From positions 1 through 37,859 of the forward strand of contig MU266585.1 in the NCBI GenBank assembly GCA_021014945.1: a stretch of DNA of 37,859 bases, written 5' to 3'. Positions 1 to 11,700 of the stretch are shown piece after piece; the stretch's first letter is position 1; each line of letters begins with the position of its first letter. A program made the position numbers and the translations under genes. The notes under the pieces were generated by a model. It worked only from the letters and a program-made list of their open reading frames with translations, did no database searches and was not told the DNA's origin. This stretch comes from Leucogyrophana mollusca (lineage: Eukaryota; Basidiomycota; Agaricomycetes; Boletales).

Positions 1-474
1 TTACGATAAGGGCAGTTTGGGTATCGCTCATCTTCAGTACAGTAGTACCAGGTCGCTCACACCTCGCTTCGCTCGGTGTTCGCTCCCCCCTAACCTAACC
101 CTAAGATTCTATCACGTTAACATAACCTTATGGTATGGAGCCAAGCACTGATGCCGACTCTGAACTGACTGGACGAATTTCGATGGAGACGACGACGGCG
201 CACTCGTACTTCGGTCGACAGCGATCGGGCACACGGATTCTGTCTATATGGCCAGCTTCTTTCGCTCGGATAAAGTCCAACGATACGACTCAGCGAATTA
301 CAACTAAAGTACTTCTCAATTATTTTGAGAAGGCCACTCCTACTTATGTCGTAGTGCTACATCTATTCTAGACGTCTGCTCGCTTTTCGCTTCTCGCTAT
401 CAGGAACGAGGAATCCCTGCCACCAACCGAAGCAGTTATAATCAGCACCCAAGCAATGGAGATCGTGCCGCATC
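1..474. other. left flank, no recognisable gene
   Basis: I see no gene here that I can support. A 78-residue open frame at 135-371 has no recognisable domain and no splice context. Positions 61-90 are rich in TTCGCTC-like words, followed at 88-104 by a short telomere-like stretch. The last part should contain the promoter and 5' leader of the P450 that begins at 475. Confidence 0.6.
88..104. repeat. short interstitial telomere-like tract
   Basis: The stretch reads as two CCTAA units followed by one CCCTAA, that is, a degenerate run of the complement of TTAGGG, the common fungal telomere repeat. With fewer than three units it may be chance, a relic, or part of a repeat continuing left of the window. 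Confidence 0.3.
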
Positions 475-2895
475 ATGACTCTCCTTCCAGCGATCATCGA
501 ACATTGGACGCGTCCGCCTACCTTGGCTCTTGTATTCACCCGTTCGTACCAATAAACCCACAACATTTTTCCTGTGTAGCACTAATTAGCTCCAAACTTC
601 CTGCTCTAGTGTATATCACCTACAAGGTCCTCCACCACATCATCCTATGGCCGTACTTTCTTTCCCCTCTCCGTCACCTCCCAGGGCCTCCGCTCGGAAA
701 CCCCTTCCTCGGCCAGTTTCCCACCATCCTGGAGGAAGAAGCTGGAGTTCCTCAGCGCAGATGGCTCCAGGAGTACGGACCCATCGTGCGCGCCGTGGGG
801 CCAATCGGCATGGAGCGCCTCATCATCATCAGCCCAGAACCTCTACGCAAGATCCTCATCTCGGACTGGCTTGATTTCCCCCTCGTGCGTTATCGATACT
901 CCAGTTGCCTGTCCCAGGCTCTCAGCGCCTTGAGCTGACTGCCCGCTGTAGCCGGGCCTGCTGAGACATATGTTGGGCTTGACAACAGGCTACAGTCTAA
1001 TGACAGTCACGGGAAATGAACACAAGATGATGCGCAAGGCCATGAACCCCGCGTTTTCGATACCGAATCTAATGGCTCGTGGGTCGTTTCTTGACCCCGC
1101 CGATGCTTCTTCCTTATCGTTATCACTTATCCGGATCTGCAGAAACCGATATGTACTACGATATCATTGATGGGTACGTTCCACATTTTATAACCATTTC
1201 GCTATTCTTTCGACGGGTCATGTTCAACCAGCTTTGTTGACGTCTTGACTTCTGCGATCGAAGCTGAAGACGTTTCGGGGGGAGGGAAGGTCTGCCTCAT
1301 GTACGACCTCCGTGAGTCTTTCGAGTCTCCTTTGTGCTGCGTGCTGTCGCTCACCAACGCGGATGCATTCAAGTGAGAAAGATTACCCTAGACATCATAT
1401 GCGCAACCGCGTTTGGATACAAGTGCAATGCTACCAAGGACCCAAGCGACCCCCTGGCTAAGGCATACGGCGAGCTTCTCGACTTACAGTCTGGTGCGTG
1501 ATATCTGTCAGTTGTAACGGGCGAACCAACGCCTGATTCCTCATCAAGGTCCCAATATCGCCAAGTTCTCCCTCGTGCTAGCCATCCCCGGCATGGCTGC
1601 ATTCCTCAGATCCGAACATGCCTATCGCCTTCGCCATTGGTTCCATGTGAATAGTGTCCTCGGTAAGATCGTCGCCATCTCTGCCGCGAGAAACCAGAAC
1701 CATGACTTGAACCTCTACGCGATAGCTCCTATCGGTATCACCGTCGACGCCATGTATCGCATCAAGGCCATCGCGCGGCGCATCCTTGCCGAGCGGATAG
1801 CAGAACTGGAAACAGCAGACTCCACTCCTGCGCCTAAACGGAGGGACATCATGTCCCTACTTCTGCAAGCTCGATTTGCAGAGAAAGGGGAAGGGTATCA
1901 GATAAGCGATGCTGATATGGTCGAGCACGTCGTAAGTACGAACCTTATACGTGCCTATTTCTCAGAGTGACGCTCTGGGCAGCTGACATTCCTCGGCGCC
2001 GGCCACGAAACGACTGCGTCGACCCTTTCGTGGACTCTCTGGCTACTCGCTAACAACAAAGCAACTCAAAACACACTTCGCAAGGAAGTCACGGCGCTAG
2101 TCGCTGACAACCCCCGCCCTGACTATCGCAGCCTTAAGGACTCGCCTTTCCTCGACGCAGTGATGTCAGCCCAGCATTTCACTGATTCCGAATGAATGCT
2201 ATTAATACATACATATCCTCAGCATGGAGAGCCTGCGTCTGTTCTCGCCTGTTCCCATGACGCTCCGCAAGGCCGCCAAGAATACGGAGCTTGACGGGAC
2301 ATTTATCCCCAAAGGCACTTTGATTTATATACCTGTGCGCTCACCGTTCCAGATTGCGCTTCGTGGCCTGACTGGTGACATCCAATCCAGATACGCGTCT
2401 TCAACACGTGGAAGGAACACTGGGGAGACAATGCTGAGGAGTACGTCGACATCGGATGATTCTGGTCACCTCGTGCGGGACATTTTACCTAACATAACTC
2501 CAGATTTCGTCCCGAACGGTGGCACAGTCTCCCTGGGACATACAACCCTGCATTTTCGCTCCTTTCTTTCTCAGCTGGGCCCCATGGATGCATCGGGAGG
2601 ACCATGGCGATGATGGAGATGAAGGCCGTCTTAGCGTACGTGCCAATCATATACATACCTCGTTTGAGTTGGTGCCATTTGTCTTACTCACAATGATGAC
2701 TGTCCATTGCAGGATCCTCATTGCGAAGTTCGAGTTCGACCTTGCGTACCCCGGCCAAGTGGCCAAGCCTCGGGCTGGCGTTACGATGAGTTCGTCTGTT
2801 TATTAAAACCTTCTTCTGCTCCACCTACTGATGACCGGATTTTTGTAGAGCCGTCTGATTGCTTACCCCTTCGCGTCACAAAGGTCATCAAATGA
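475..2895 (+). CDS. cytochrome P450 monooxygenase, 14 exons, 539 aa
   Basis: This is a heme-thiolate monooxygenase, expected in the ER membrane with NADPH-P450 reductase as partner. Visible in order: a hydrophobic N-terminal anchor; the proline-rich hinge LPGPPLG; a WxxxR-type block with GNEHKMMRKAMNPAFS; the I-helix oxygen motif GAGHETT near 1995-2020; the K-helix ESLR at 2227; FRPERW (2507-2524); and the heme loop FSAGPHGCIGR, its cysteine at 2589-2591. I chose the start at 475 because a 68-nt intron (542-609; donor gttcgt, branch ctaat, acceptor ctag) then gives a continuous hydrophobic anchor. An unspliced start at 456 gives a polar leader instead. By hand the exons are 475-541, 610-884, 952-1078, 1143-1173, 1232-1311, 1374-1493, 1549-1662, 1726-1931, 1983-2164, 2223-2334, 2391-2440, 2504-2635, 2713-2789 and 2849-2895. 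They total 1620 nt, exactly in frame. The style resembles Agaricomycete-expanded CYP families, but I cannot name the family or substrate. Confidence 0.93.
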
Positions 2896-3238
2896 TACTC
2901 GTCCCATGATGTATACCCATCTACAATCCAACATGTATCCTGTTGTGGAACAAGCTGTTGCATCCTAATCGATAGATATCCTTGACGGAAGCCCCGGCTT
3001 ACACGCGTATCGCGGCTTTGATTGAGGGGACAGGAGGCATGACCTTCGTGGCATGGTGTGAGACACACAGTTATGGCGTTGACTCAGCGAGCACAGGCTT
3101 CGTATAGGGTTGACGGGTGTATCCCAAACTTGTTCACGCGGTATGATGGCGAAGACTGAGCACGCAGGAAGTTCACAAGCCAAAAAGGTAGTTATCCTGA
3201 AAAATTGTTTTGTCCCGGTAGCTCCCAGTGCCCCGCCC
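2896..3238. other. convergent intergenic spacer
   Basis: This 343-bp spacer lies between the stop codons of the convergent P450 and MGST3 genes and must hold both 3' ends. Open frames on the minus strand here are the unspliced continuation of the MGST3 exon frame; I see nothing else. Confidence 0.6.
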
Positions 3239-4035
3239 TTAAATAGACTGGATGAGATCGTAGACGGTGTACGTGGCACCGAGCAGGAGACCTGGAGCAG
3301 CAAGTCGTGAGATGGCGAACCGCGAAAGGGACACAGACAAGACTTGCCGACTACAGACACCTCTCCCAAGAGACCGCCACGAGTGTTACGCTTGAAAAGG
3401 CAATCGTCAGAGCCTGCAATGATCTCAGGCGGAAGAAGGTTAGTTACCTTTGCGGGGTCACCGGTGGTGTAACCGAGCGTGTACAGTACACGAGAGAACG
3501 ACCAGAAGCCTGCGGCAGCTCCAGCAAGCAAAGGGTACTTGACTCCAGTAATCAACGTGCTACAAAGCAACATTCTATCAGAAATGAAACTATGCTAAAC
3601 GCAGAGCAACCCACGATATGATGATGAGGGGCATGTGCTCGATCGTGTTTTGGTGGGCACCTGGCGAACCAGTAAGTTATTGGGGAAGCATGTTCTGTTG
3701 GGCATACTTACGTTGTGCACAGTTGAAGCGGAGGGCCTCTTTTGATGCCTGGACTTCTGCTTTCTCAGCGTAAACTGCATGTCGTTGTCAGACATCTTGT
3801 TTGGACTGATCAAACGAGGCAGCACGTACGCTGGGGGTACTTTATGCCAGAAGCTTTGCGGTGACCACCGACTACGACGACTTGCCAGCCCAGCAACCAC
3901 ACAGTAGACAGCAAACCGGCACCGACATACGCATACCTAACAAGAATGGCAAAGAGCGAACAACGTAGTGATGAGCTTGAAGATTCCGATCAACACGAAG
4001 ATAGAGACCTACTCGGAAGGAAGAACGATGGGCAT
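3239..4035 (-). CDS. microsomal glutathione S-transferase 3-like (MAPEG family)
   Basis: A trimeric ER-membrane MAPEG enzyme that conjugates glutathione to electrophiles or reduces lipid hydroperoxides. The spliced model has about 148 residues, close to the usual MGST3 length of about 150. It starts at 4035 with MPIVLPSEYAYV, has a first membrane helix (AGLLSTVWLLGW), then the hallmark sequence FNCAQRAHQNTIEHMP. Two more helices follow, with RVLYTLGYTTGDPAKRN between them, and the protein ends DLIQSI. All exons join in frame on the minus strand. The last intron (3292-3347) uses a GC donor (gcaagt) instead of GT; the nearby GT would shift the frame and lose the conserved C-terminal helix. It is convergent with the P450 343 bp away, which suggests but does not prove a shared detoxification role. 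Confidence 0.92.
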
Positions 4036-7000
4036 TGCTTTATTAGGTGGTGCGAAGAAGTATAGGGTGCAAGAGAATGATTTGATGAGGTCAAGCAGGA
4101 ACGACCGATCACTTTATGGGTTCTGCATTTCCCAAGCCGTCGGGATTAGACGTCGGTAACCTGCCGGCTCAGCTGACGCGGCCTGTCTAATTAGGAAGGT
4201 GAGTAAGATCGTTGCAGCTTTGCAAGCTGCTGGGACAGCTGATTCAGCATTCATCGGCCAATCATACACGGCGCAGTCGACGCGTAAGTATGCAAATGCC
4301 GAGCGCCACGACACCGACACGCATGCATCGACCTTAATAATTGACGACAAAACTATTGAGGAGCCTTCAGTGAAACAGTCTGCCACGGTGAAAGCTAGTT
4401 CCGTGATCGAAGTCTCGGTCGCGGAGAAAACATGAACTGAATGTACGATCGCCATAGCCCCAACATACGAATACCAACAGAATCCAACAAGAATGCACCC
4501 AAACGAGTGTAGGCCACAATCAGAACAAAGGAGCGGGATCATCAGGACGATTTCCATGATGCATGTATCAAGAACGTGCAACGTCACAGGCATGTCTACT
4601 CGCAGCTTTGCCCCCAACGAAACGGTGGCGGCCTGTTCGTCCTCATGAATGATTTATGGAGGTGCATGCTGCAGAACACCAAGAACGTGCCGACATGTAC
4701 CATGAACATTAGTCGACTACAATACGGTATTTAGAGAGCGGCTAGGTGTGAACGGACGTGACGACTACACAGCAACGGAAAAAGAGATACACAACTCCTG
4801 ACCCCAGGGGATCTATGTATGATCTAAACAACCGAAATGAAAGGGAATGACTACGTGAACTGGATCGTTGTGGGCTCGCAGATCGATATAAGATACAGAA
4901 AGGGATTAGATATTGGTTGTTGGACGCATGTGTGGTCACAAGGCCCTGTAGGTTGCTAGCAGTTAGATCGCGTGGGCTTCGATATCTGAAGGTGTTGTTA
5001 GTGGCGAATGAGAGTGCGGGGTAGATGGCCCTGCATCGAGCTCGTATTCCACGGTTTTCTCCACGTTAATCTCCAGCTATGGATGTGTGTAAATCGCCGT
5101 GACAAGGGTTGACAGATCACTCGGCGCTTACCTTGGTCGTCACAGGGTCGACACGTGACTGGAGAAACTTTATTGAATAGGAGTGAAGCAATACATCTGG
5201 GACAAAACTCACCGAATAATTCGACCGGAAACGATTTGCGAACCCAGGGAAAGCAACCGGGAGTTCGCCTGATAGACCTCTGTGCGCGCGATCTTTCTGG
5301 AGTTGCTTACGAGCATTTAGCCTGTTATATCACATTAGCGAGTGCGAGCCATGTTGAACAAACTTGGCTAACGTTGCAAGTAGGGAGTTCGCATATACTG
5401 GTCCACAAAGAATAATTAGCGGATGAGCAATGCATAGTTGAGCTACCCACGTTTACTGATAACGAAATGCAGACCCATAAAGATTAGGTTGTTTGGCATA
5501 ACTAGCCACTGCACAAGGCGATTTCATTACTAAAGTAACACACTCCAAATTAATGGACTTACACAGATCATAGATATGATCGTAGCAGCACTAAATGGGG
5601 ATAGGTCAGTTAGGCCTCGCAACCTACGAAGGTTACATACCTGGTAAGTGATCCATTTTCCAGAGTATAAAGGATAACCGAGTTAACGACACGATCCATG
5701 CTGCACCCCTAACTGTCAGCATTACAACCATCAAGTGAGGACCATCCCTTGCCTAGAAGATGCTTTGCGATTGGTTCGTAGAGAATAGCAGAGAAACACG
5801 GCAATGAGAACGTCGACGAGTGTCGACAAAGCGAGACCAAGGGTGAAAACCCACTGCCAAACGCAACCATCTGTCAGCTCCTGACAAGAGACGTATAGGG
5901 GAACCGTACTCGAAACTGCGCCTTGAAACCCGAGAACGTGTTCATGTGGATCCTATATCATGTAATTAGCGTTACTTCGTCACACAAAGCGGTCGGCTTA
6001 CATCTCAGCCGTTGTCACTAGTAAACAGCAGGTCACTAAGCAGCAGTGGTAGACCAGATTTCAGACGGACGTACCAGATGCAGAGCCTGGGTTAAATTTT
6101 CAGTTCCAGAAAACCAGGCGACAATGGTGGTTTACTCACATAATCGCAAAAGAGCAAATATTCCCTAAAGCGAGCCACAAACACCTCAACTCGAAGTTCC
6201 ACTGAATTTAGATGCCACTTACAAGTGGGGCAGTGATGCGCCAGTCGTGACGGCTTACTGCATCAACTTCTCAACAATATGCGCTCTCTGCGTAGAAAAT
6301 GACTTACACTTGTGTATCCGGTGTGCGTAGAAGCTATAATCTAGTCAATACGTTGTCGCGCTCGACTAAGGGACGCTATTATACCAATGCACAATGAAAG
6401 TAAGTATCGCCTGTATGTAGTCGTTAGACAAGCACAACGTAGTGTTTCACAACTACTCACTGTGAGTGCGACCGTCATCTAATAACGAAGGGTCAGAGGT
6501 CAAATCAATAGCCGACTTAGAACCGAACGCACTGCTACGGTCCTACAGGGTGATAATGAGCGTCATCGAGCAAGAATGGTTAATGTCGGACTCACCGGGG
6601 TATCATATCAATCTTAGACGTATCACCAAAATTACTGATTAGGTATATCCATATGGACGCACAGACAAGACCCGTGTGTGCGGTATCAAGTGACCTTCAC
6701 GTTATGAGCGGGGACGTAGCGATGGACCTTCTTTAGAAGGCACGTACCAGATAGCGGCGACCTGGGGATCGTTAGGTGAGCTTTTGCCTGACAGCAAACT
6801 AGTGACTACGCACAATAGCTTTCGTTCTTGGCAAGTCGTCGGGGTATAGTTTGACGTAGACGAACGACTGTACCGTCACCATCCCTGATAGACTAGAGTA
6901 TACGGAGTAGCTGCTTAGATGGGCCTGACGGGCACTTTGATTTTGAACTCACCCAGCAGCCAGCATCCCACCCAGAAGAAGCGCGCCATATGTCGCAGGA

Positions 7001-8749
7001 ACATCAACCATCTCTTCTCGTCGATCACGAGGCAACGTAGATAAGGATAACAGGAAGGGAGGAAGGGAGCAGAATGGGGGGACGGGACAGGGCAAAATGA
7101 ACAACCAGGAAGGGGATGAAAACGTTTTAAGGGAAACGGTTGTGACGAAGGCACGAGTGGTCAATTACCGGGTGACATGCTGACACGAGCATTCCAAGAG
7201 AGCGCAACACGGCATCAATCCGCTCAAAAGATAATTGAAGACAGTTCAAAAGCATTCCTACTTGTACTAATAAGGAAATAGCGCCCTCGAGCGCGGCCTT
7301 GGAATCCTGGTCTTCGCTCTGGGCCCCAGGGCGGCGTCAAGTTCCTGTGCCAAACAATTACGGGATTCCAAACACCGCCGCACGGAGACCTCGCATAACA
7401 AAACAAAATAAAAAAACATAAGTGCGCTTCGCCCACCGCAAAAGAGTCGCAAACCTAAGGGCACCGAGGTCACGACGGTGAGAAACAACTGCTTTTGTCC
7501 TAACTTTTTCCTCGACTCGGATCCGTGGAGCCAAGTATAGCTAGCTTCCTTACCCGATGTATTCAACGTGAAAACATAGCATTTGAGAACCACGCCAAGA
7601 TTCACCTCGTAACGAGGTTCGAGGATACAAGCGGACATAGACAGTGCACAATTGCACCGGAAGAATCTTCTGTGTGGTGAACGTGTATAATTTGAGGTGA
7701 ACCAACCACGCAAGATCGAACCTGGCGCCGAAGATGTGATCAGGCGACATCGGGTCCGCTGTATCGTCGCATCGAAGCATGACCTCCGCATATGGATGGT
7801 GCATATGGGCGTTAAGTTCCAAACGCTGAGACAATTTCCAGGAGCGCTAACAGGGGAGACTGTGCCACAGCTTTCGATAGTGGTCACTTGTGTCACGGTT
7901 CACCTTATTTGCATACGAAAGGTCCGCGGGTAGCGGCTGAGCAGACGACGCAAAAATAAGCTGTGGCGCGATGTTGGCCTTCGGCCACAATGAGCTACTA
8001 TCCATGCTTCGGATCAAGAGTTGTCACTGAAAGATACCGCACGCAAACAGCAACCTGTTTCCTTTGAATGTAGAGCCTAGCACCCACCATTGGTGCGGTT
8101 GGACGGATTTGACAGATAGCAATGTTTTCCAGAGGAAACCAAATCCTGATTTCTTTAGCGCAAACACTGCATGGCAAGTAAGTGATTTTTAAGCTGGAAA
8201 AGGGTCTCCGAGTGAGATCATCGGCACGGAGGTAAGATAACGTACATGACGAGCCAGTGCGGGGCTGCAGTTCCAAGTCTCGCATCCAATGATATGGAGG
8301 AGATTAAATCCACGCAAGAACTTGGCTCGATCAAGCAAGAAGTCCTGCAAAGGTCAGATGCCGACTGAAAGGTCGGACGGTCTCCCTCCAAACTTGGGGT
8401 TCCATCATTTCTGCCCAAGGGATGCTGGTAGCACGTCGGCCTAATGTTTCGGTCTGTAGAGACCATCCCAGGAGGGACAAAGTCATGCGTAGAGCGTAGT
8501 AAGCTGCAAGAACCTCGTCGTAAGAATGTGCTACACTTAAGGACTTCGAGGCGTTCAGGTTGAGCAGCGCTAAGCTCAAGCGCCCGAAGTGACGGGGGGC
8601 GGAAGGCAAGCGCTAAAACGTTACCAAGTCATGACCTTTTCGCGCGACTGTCACAGTCACGTCACAGACGTTTCTCTTCCTCATTCACCAAGTGCCCGGG
8701 ATATGACTGTAAGCATTTTCGCCCCTTCCTTCATAATACTTCCATAACC
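4036..8749. other. gene-poor 4.7-kb stretch
   Basis: No coding gene is supported here. Stop codons are dense in all frames, and from 5416 to 6914 no frame exceeds 60 codons. The longer frames (4114-4617 minus, 7267-7896 minus, three overlapping minus frames at 7998-8609) show no recognisable domain, no consistent splice sites and no compositional match to the neighbouring exons. The right part should include the ISWI promoter and the left part the MGST3 promoter. I found no tRNA-like T-loop, no terminal inverted repeats and no clear tandem repeat by eye. Confidence 0.55.
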
Positions 8750-11700
8750 ATGAAGCAGGACATCGCAGTGCCTATGGATGAGGACGTCCTCAGCGACGTT
8801 GTCCCCAGCAACATCGTTTCTCGCCAGGTAGACATCATTTCGGCACGAACGTGAAAGAGTTGGCTCATAACGGGGACACGGTCGTCTTTCTCTAGCAAAG
8901 CGAAGGCGCTGACGACGGAGAAAGCGAGTTCAATGAAGGGGGCGCGAGCCTGGAGGAGGATGAACTGCAGAGTGACCATGAGGATGATGTGCGATTCTGA
9001 CATTGATTCAGCCACCTAAACATATCCCTCTAACACTATCGCGCACAGGAACCCGTGGCGGGCGGTTCTTCTCCGTCGAAGGCCGCAAAAATGCAGCAGA
9101 CTGCGGAACGTCAACAGAAGAAACAGAAACGTAAGGCCGACGAAAGCCAGCTTCATGTGAAGAGGCAAGAGATGGATAAGGCGAAAGTGAGCTTGATAAC
9201 TCACGGGAAGCATGTTTTACCAACTTTTCCCAGATTACGGACGCTGTGAAGCGATACTCCTATCTTCTTGGTCAAACGGACCTCTTCAAGCACTTCGTAG
9301 ATATCAAGGTTGGTAGTTCCGTTTTAGAGGTCCCGCCGGTGTGCTGATAATAAAATAACAGAAAGCGCGTGATCCACAATACGCCGCAATGTTAGACGCT
9401 CAGCCCAAACCTAAAGGTAGAGGTAGGAAGAAAGCAGGGTGAGTATATTCGTCATTGTCGCGATTCAAGATCGCTTACCTTCGGGCAGTGACCAAAACGC
9501 TCGTCATCGCAAGTCCGAGAAAGAGGAGGATGAGGAGATGCTCAAAGACGGAGAAATGGCTGCCGATGGCGATGACTCGCCTTTTGTCTTCGAGGAGTCT
9601 CCGAGCTGTAGGTATTTCTGCCTTGAGGAAATCCGCTGTGCTAAACCCACTTGCAGTCATCAACGGAGAGATGAGAGCATACCAGCTCCAAGGTTTGAAC
9701 TGGATGGTCTCGCTACACCACAATGGTCTGAACGGGATACTGGCCGACGAGATGGTAAATACTCCGTGGAACATAGCTGACCACAACAACTGGCAATACT
9801 GACAATATTCTGTAGGGTCTCGGCAAAACTCTACAAACCATCTCGTTCCTTTCGTATCTCAAACACTACCGCGATATATCCGGGCCCCATTTGATCGTCG
9901 TCCCCAAATCAACCCTCCAGAACTGGCTCCGCGAGTTCGAGCGCTGGACCCCAGACGTCAATGTCATAGTCCTAACCGGTACCAAGGAAGAACGCGCCGA
10001 AATCATCGCGAGCCGACTCATCCCCCAGGACTTCGACGTCTGCGTTACGTCATACGAAATCTGCCTCATCGAAAAGTCGGCCCTTAAGAAATTCTCATTC
10101 GAGTATATCGTTATCGACGAGGCGCATCGCATCAAGAATGTCGATTCGATCCTCGCACAGATTGTTAGGGCGTTTATGTCCCGCGGCCGGCTGCTTATCA
10201 CGGGAACCCCTTTACAGAACAGTTTGAAGGAGCTGTTCGCGCTTTTGAACTTCATCTGTCCCGAAATTTTCTCGGATTACGCGGACCTGGATTCCTTCTT
10301 GCATAAAGGCGATGATAACGCGGAGAGCGAAGAGGATAAGAGCAAAAAGGTTGTCGAGGCGCTGCATAAGATTCTTCGGCCATTCCTACTGCGACGAGTG
10401 AAGGCAGACGTCGAGAAGAATTTGCTGCCCAGTTAGTGCCCGCGATTAATAGAGCTTATCAATGGCTGACCAGGCTTCTGCGCCCAGAGAAAGAGATCAA
10501 TATCTATGTTGGTCTTACGGAGATGCAACGCAAGTGGTATCGATCCGTTCTCGAAAAGGACATCGACGCTGTCAACGGTGCGCGTTCTCTCCCTTCCATT
10601 TTTTTCGATCTCGCTGATAATATCTCGTAGGGCTGACTGGAAAGAAGGAGGGCAAGACACGGTTGATGAACATGGTTATGCAGGTGAGCTTGCCCCTCTG
10701 TCGACTGCTACATAGCTATTGACACTAGGTTAAGCTGAGAAAAGTTACATGCCATCCCTATCTCTTTGATGGAGCAGTAGGTCACAGTCCCCGCGTCCTG
10801 ACACAGCTCACCCCTTCACGAATGTTCGCAGGAACCCGGCCCACCATATACGACGGACGAGCACTTGATCGAAAATTCTGGGAAGATGCTGATTCTCGAC
10901 AAGCTCCTCCAGTCCATGAAAGCCAAGGGCTCTCGCGTCCTCATCTTCAGCCAAATGAGTCGCGTACTGGACATCCTTGAAGACTACTGCCTTTTCCGAA
11001 GCTTCAGTACGCCAACCTTTTTCTTACATTCGTAATCAATGCCGACAGGCACATAGAGTACTGTCGTATCGACGGAAGCACCGCCCACGATGATCGTATT
11101 GTTGCAATCGACGAGTACAACAAACCCGATAGCGAGAAGTTCATCTTCCTACTGACAACTCGCGCTGGAGGCCTGGGTATCAATTTGACAACCGCCGATA
11201 TTGTCGTTTTGTACGATAGCGATTGGTATGGCTTTGAATCGCGCTTCCCATATATGACTGTTGATTTCCCTACCACGCTTAGGAACCCTCAAGCTGATCT
11301 CCAAGCCATGGACCGTGCGCATCGTATCGGGCAGACGAAGCAGGTTTACGTCTTTCGGTTCATCACTGAAGATAGCGTCGAGGAGCGTATGCTAGAGCGA
11401 GCGGCGCAGAAGCTACGCTTGGATCAGTTGGTCATTCAGCAAGGGCGGACACAGACTTCGAAGGGTTCGTTTTTTGGTGTTGGCCTTGGTCTGATTATTG
11501 ACTTGATGTCACATAGCTGCGAGCAAAGACGAACTGTTGGAGATGATCACGGCTGGTGCCGAAAAGATCATCAACTCCACTGGCGACGAGTAAGGGTTGT
11601 GTAGGACGTTGCGAGTGCACGTGACTGATGTCTCTCCACCATAAGGCTCCTTATCAACGATGACATCGACGCAATCATTCAGCGCGGCGAAGAACGGACG

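Noticed and set aside
4114..4617. 167-codon minus-strand frame with hydrophobic patches upstream of MGST3
   Set aside because: No family resemblance; it occupies the expected MGST3 promoter and has an equally open plus-strand shadow.
7267..7896. 209-codon minus-strand frame
   Set aside because: No recognisable motif, unlike known proteins in composition, no splice context, and overlapped by frames on both strands in stop-dense DNA.
7970..7992. Short hairpin TGGCC-TTC-GGCCA resembling a terminator
   Set aside because: Five base pairs with no T-run in a eukaryotic spacer; chance is likely.
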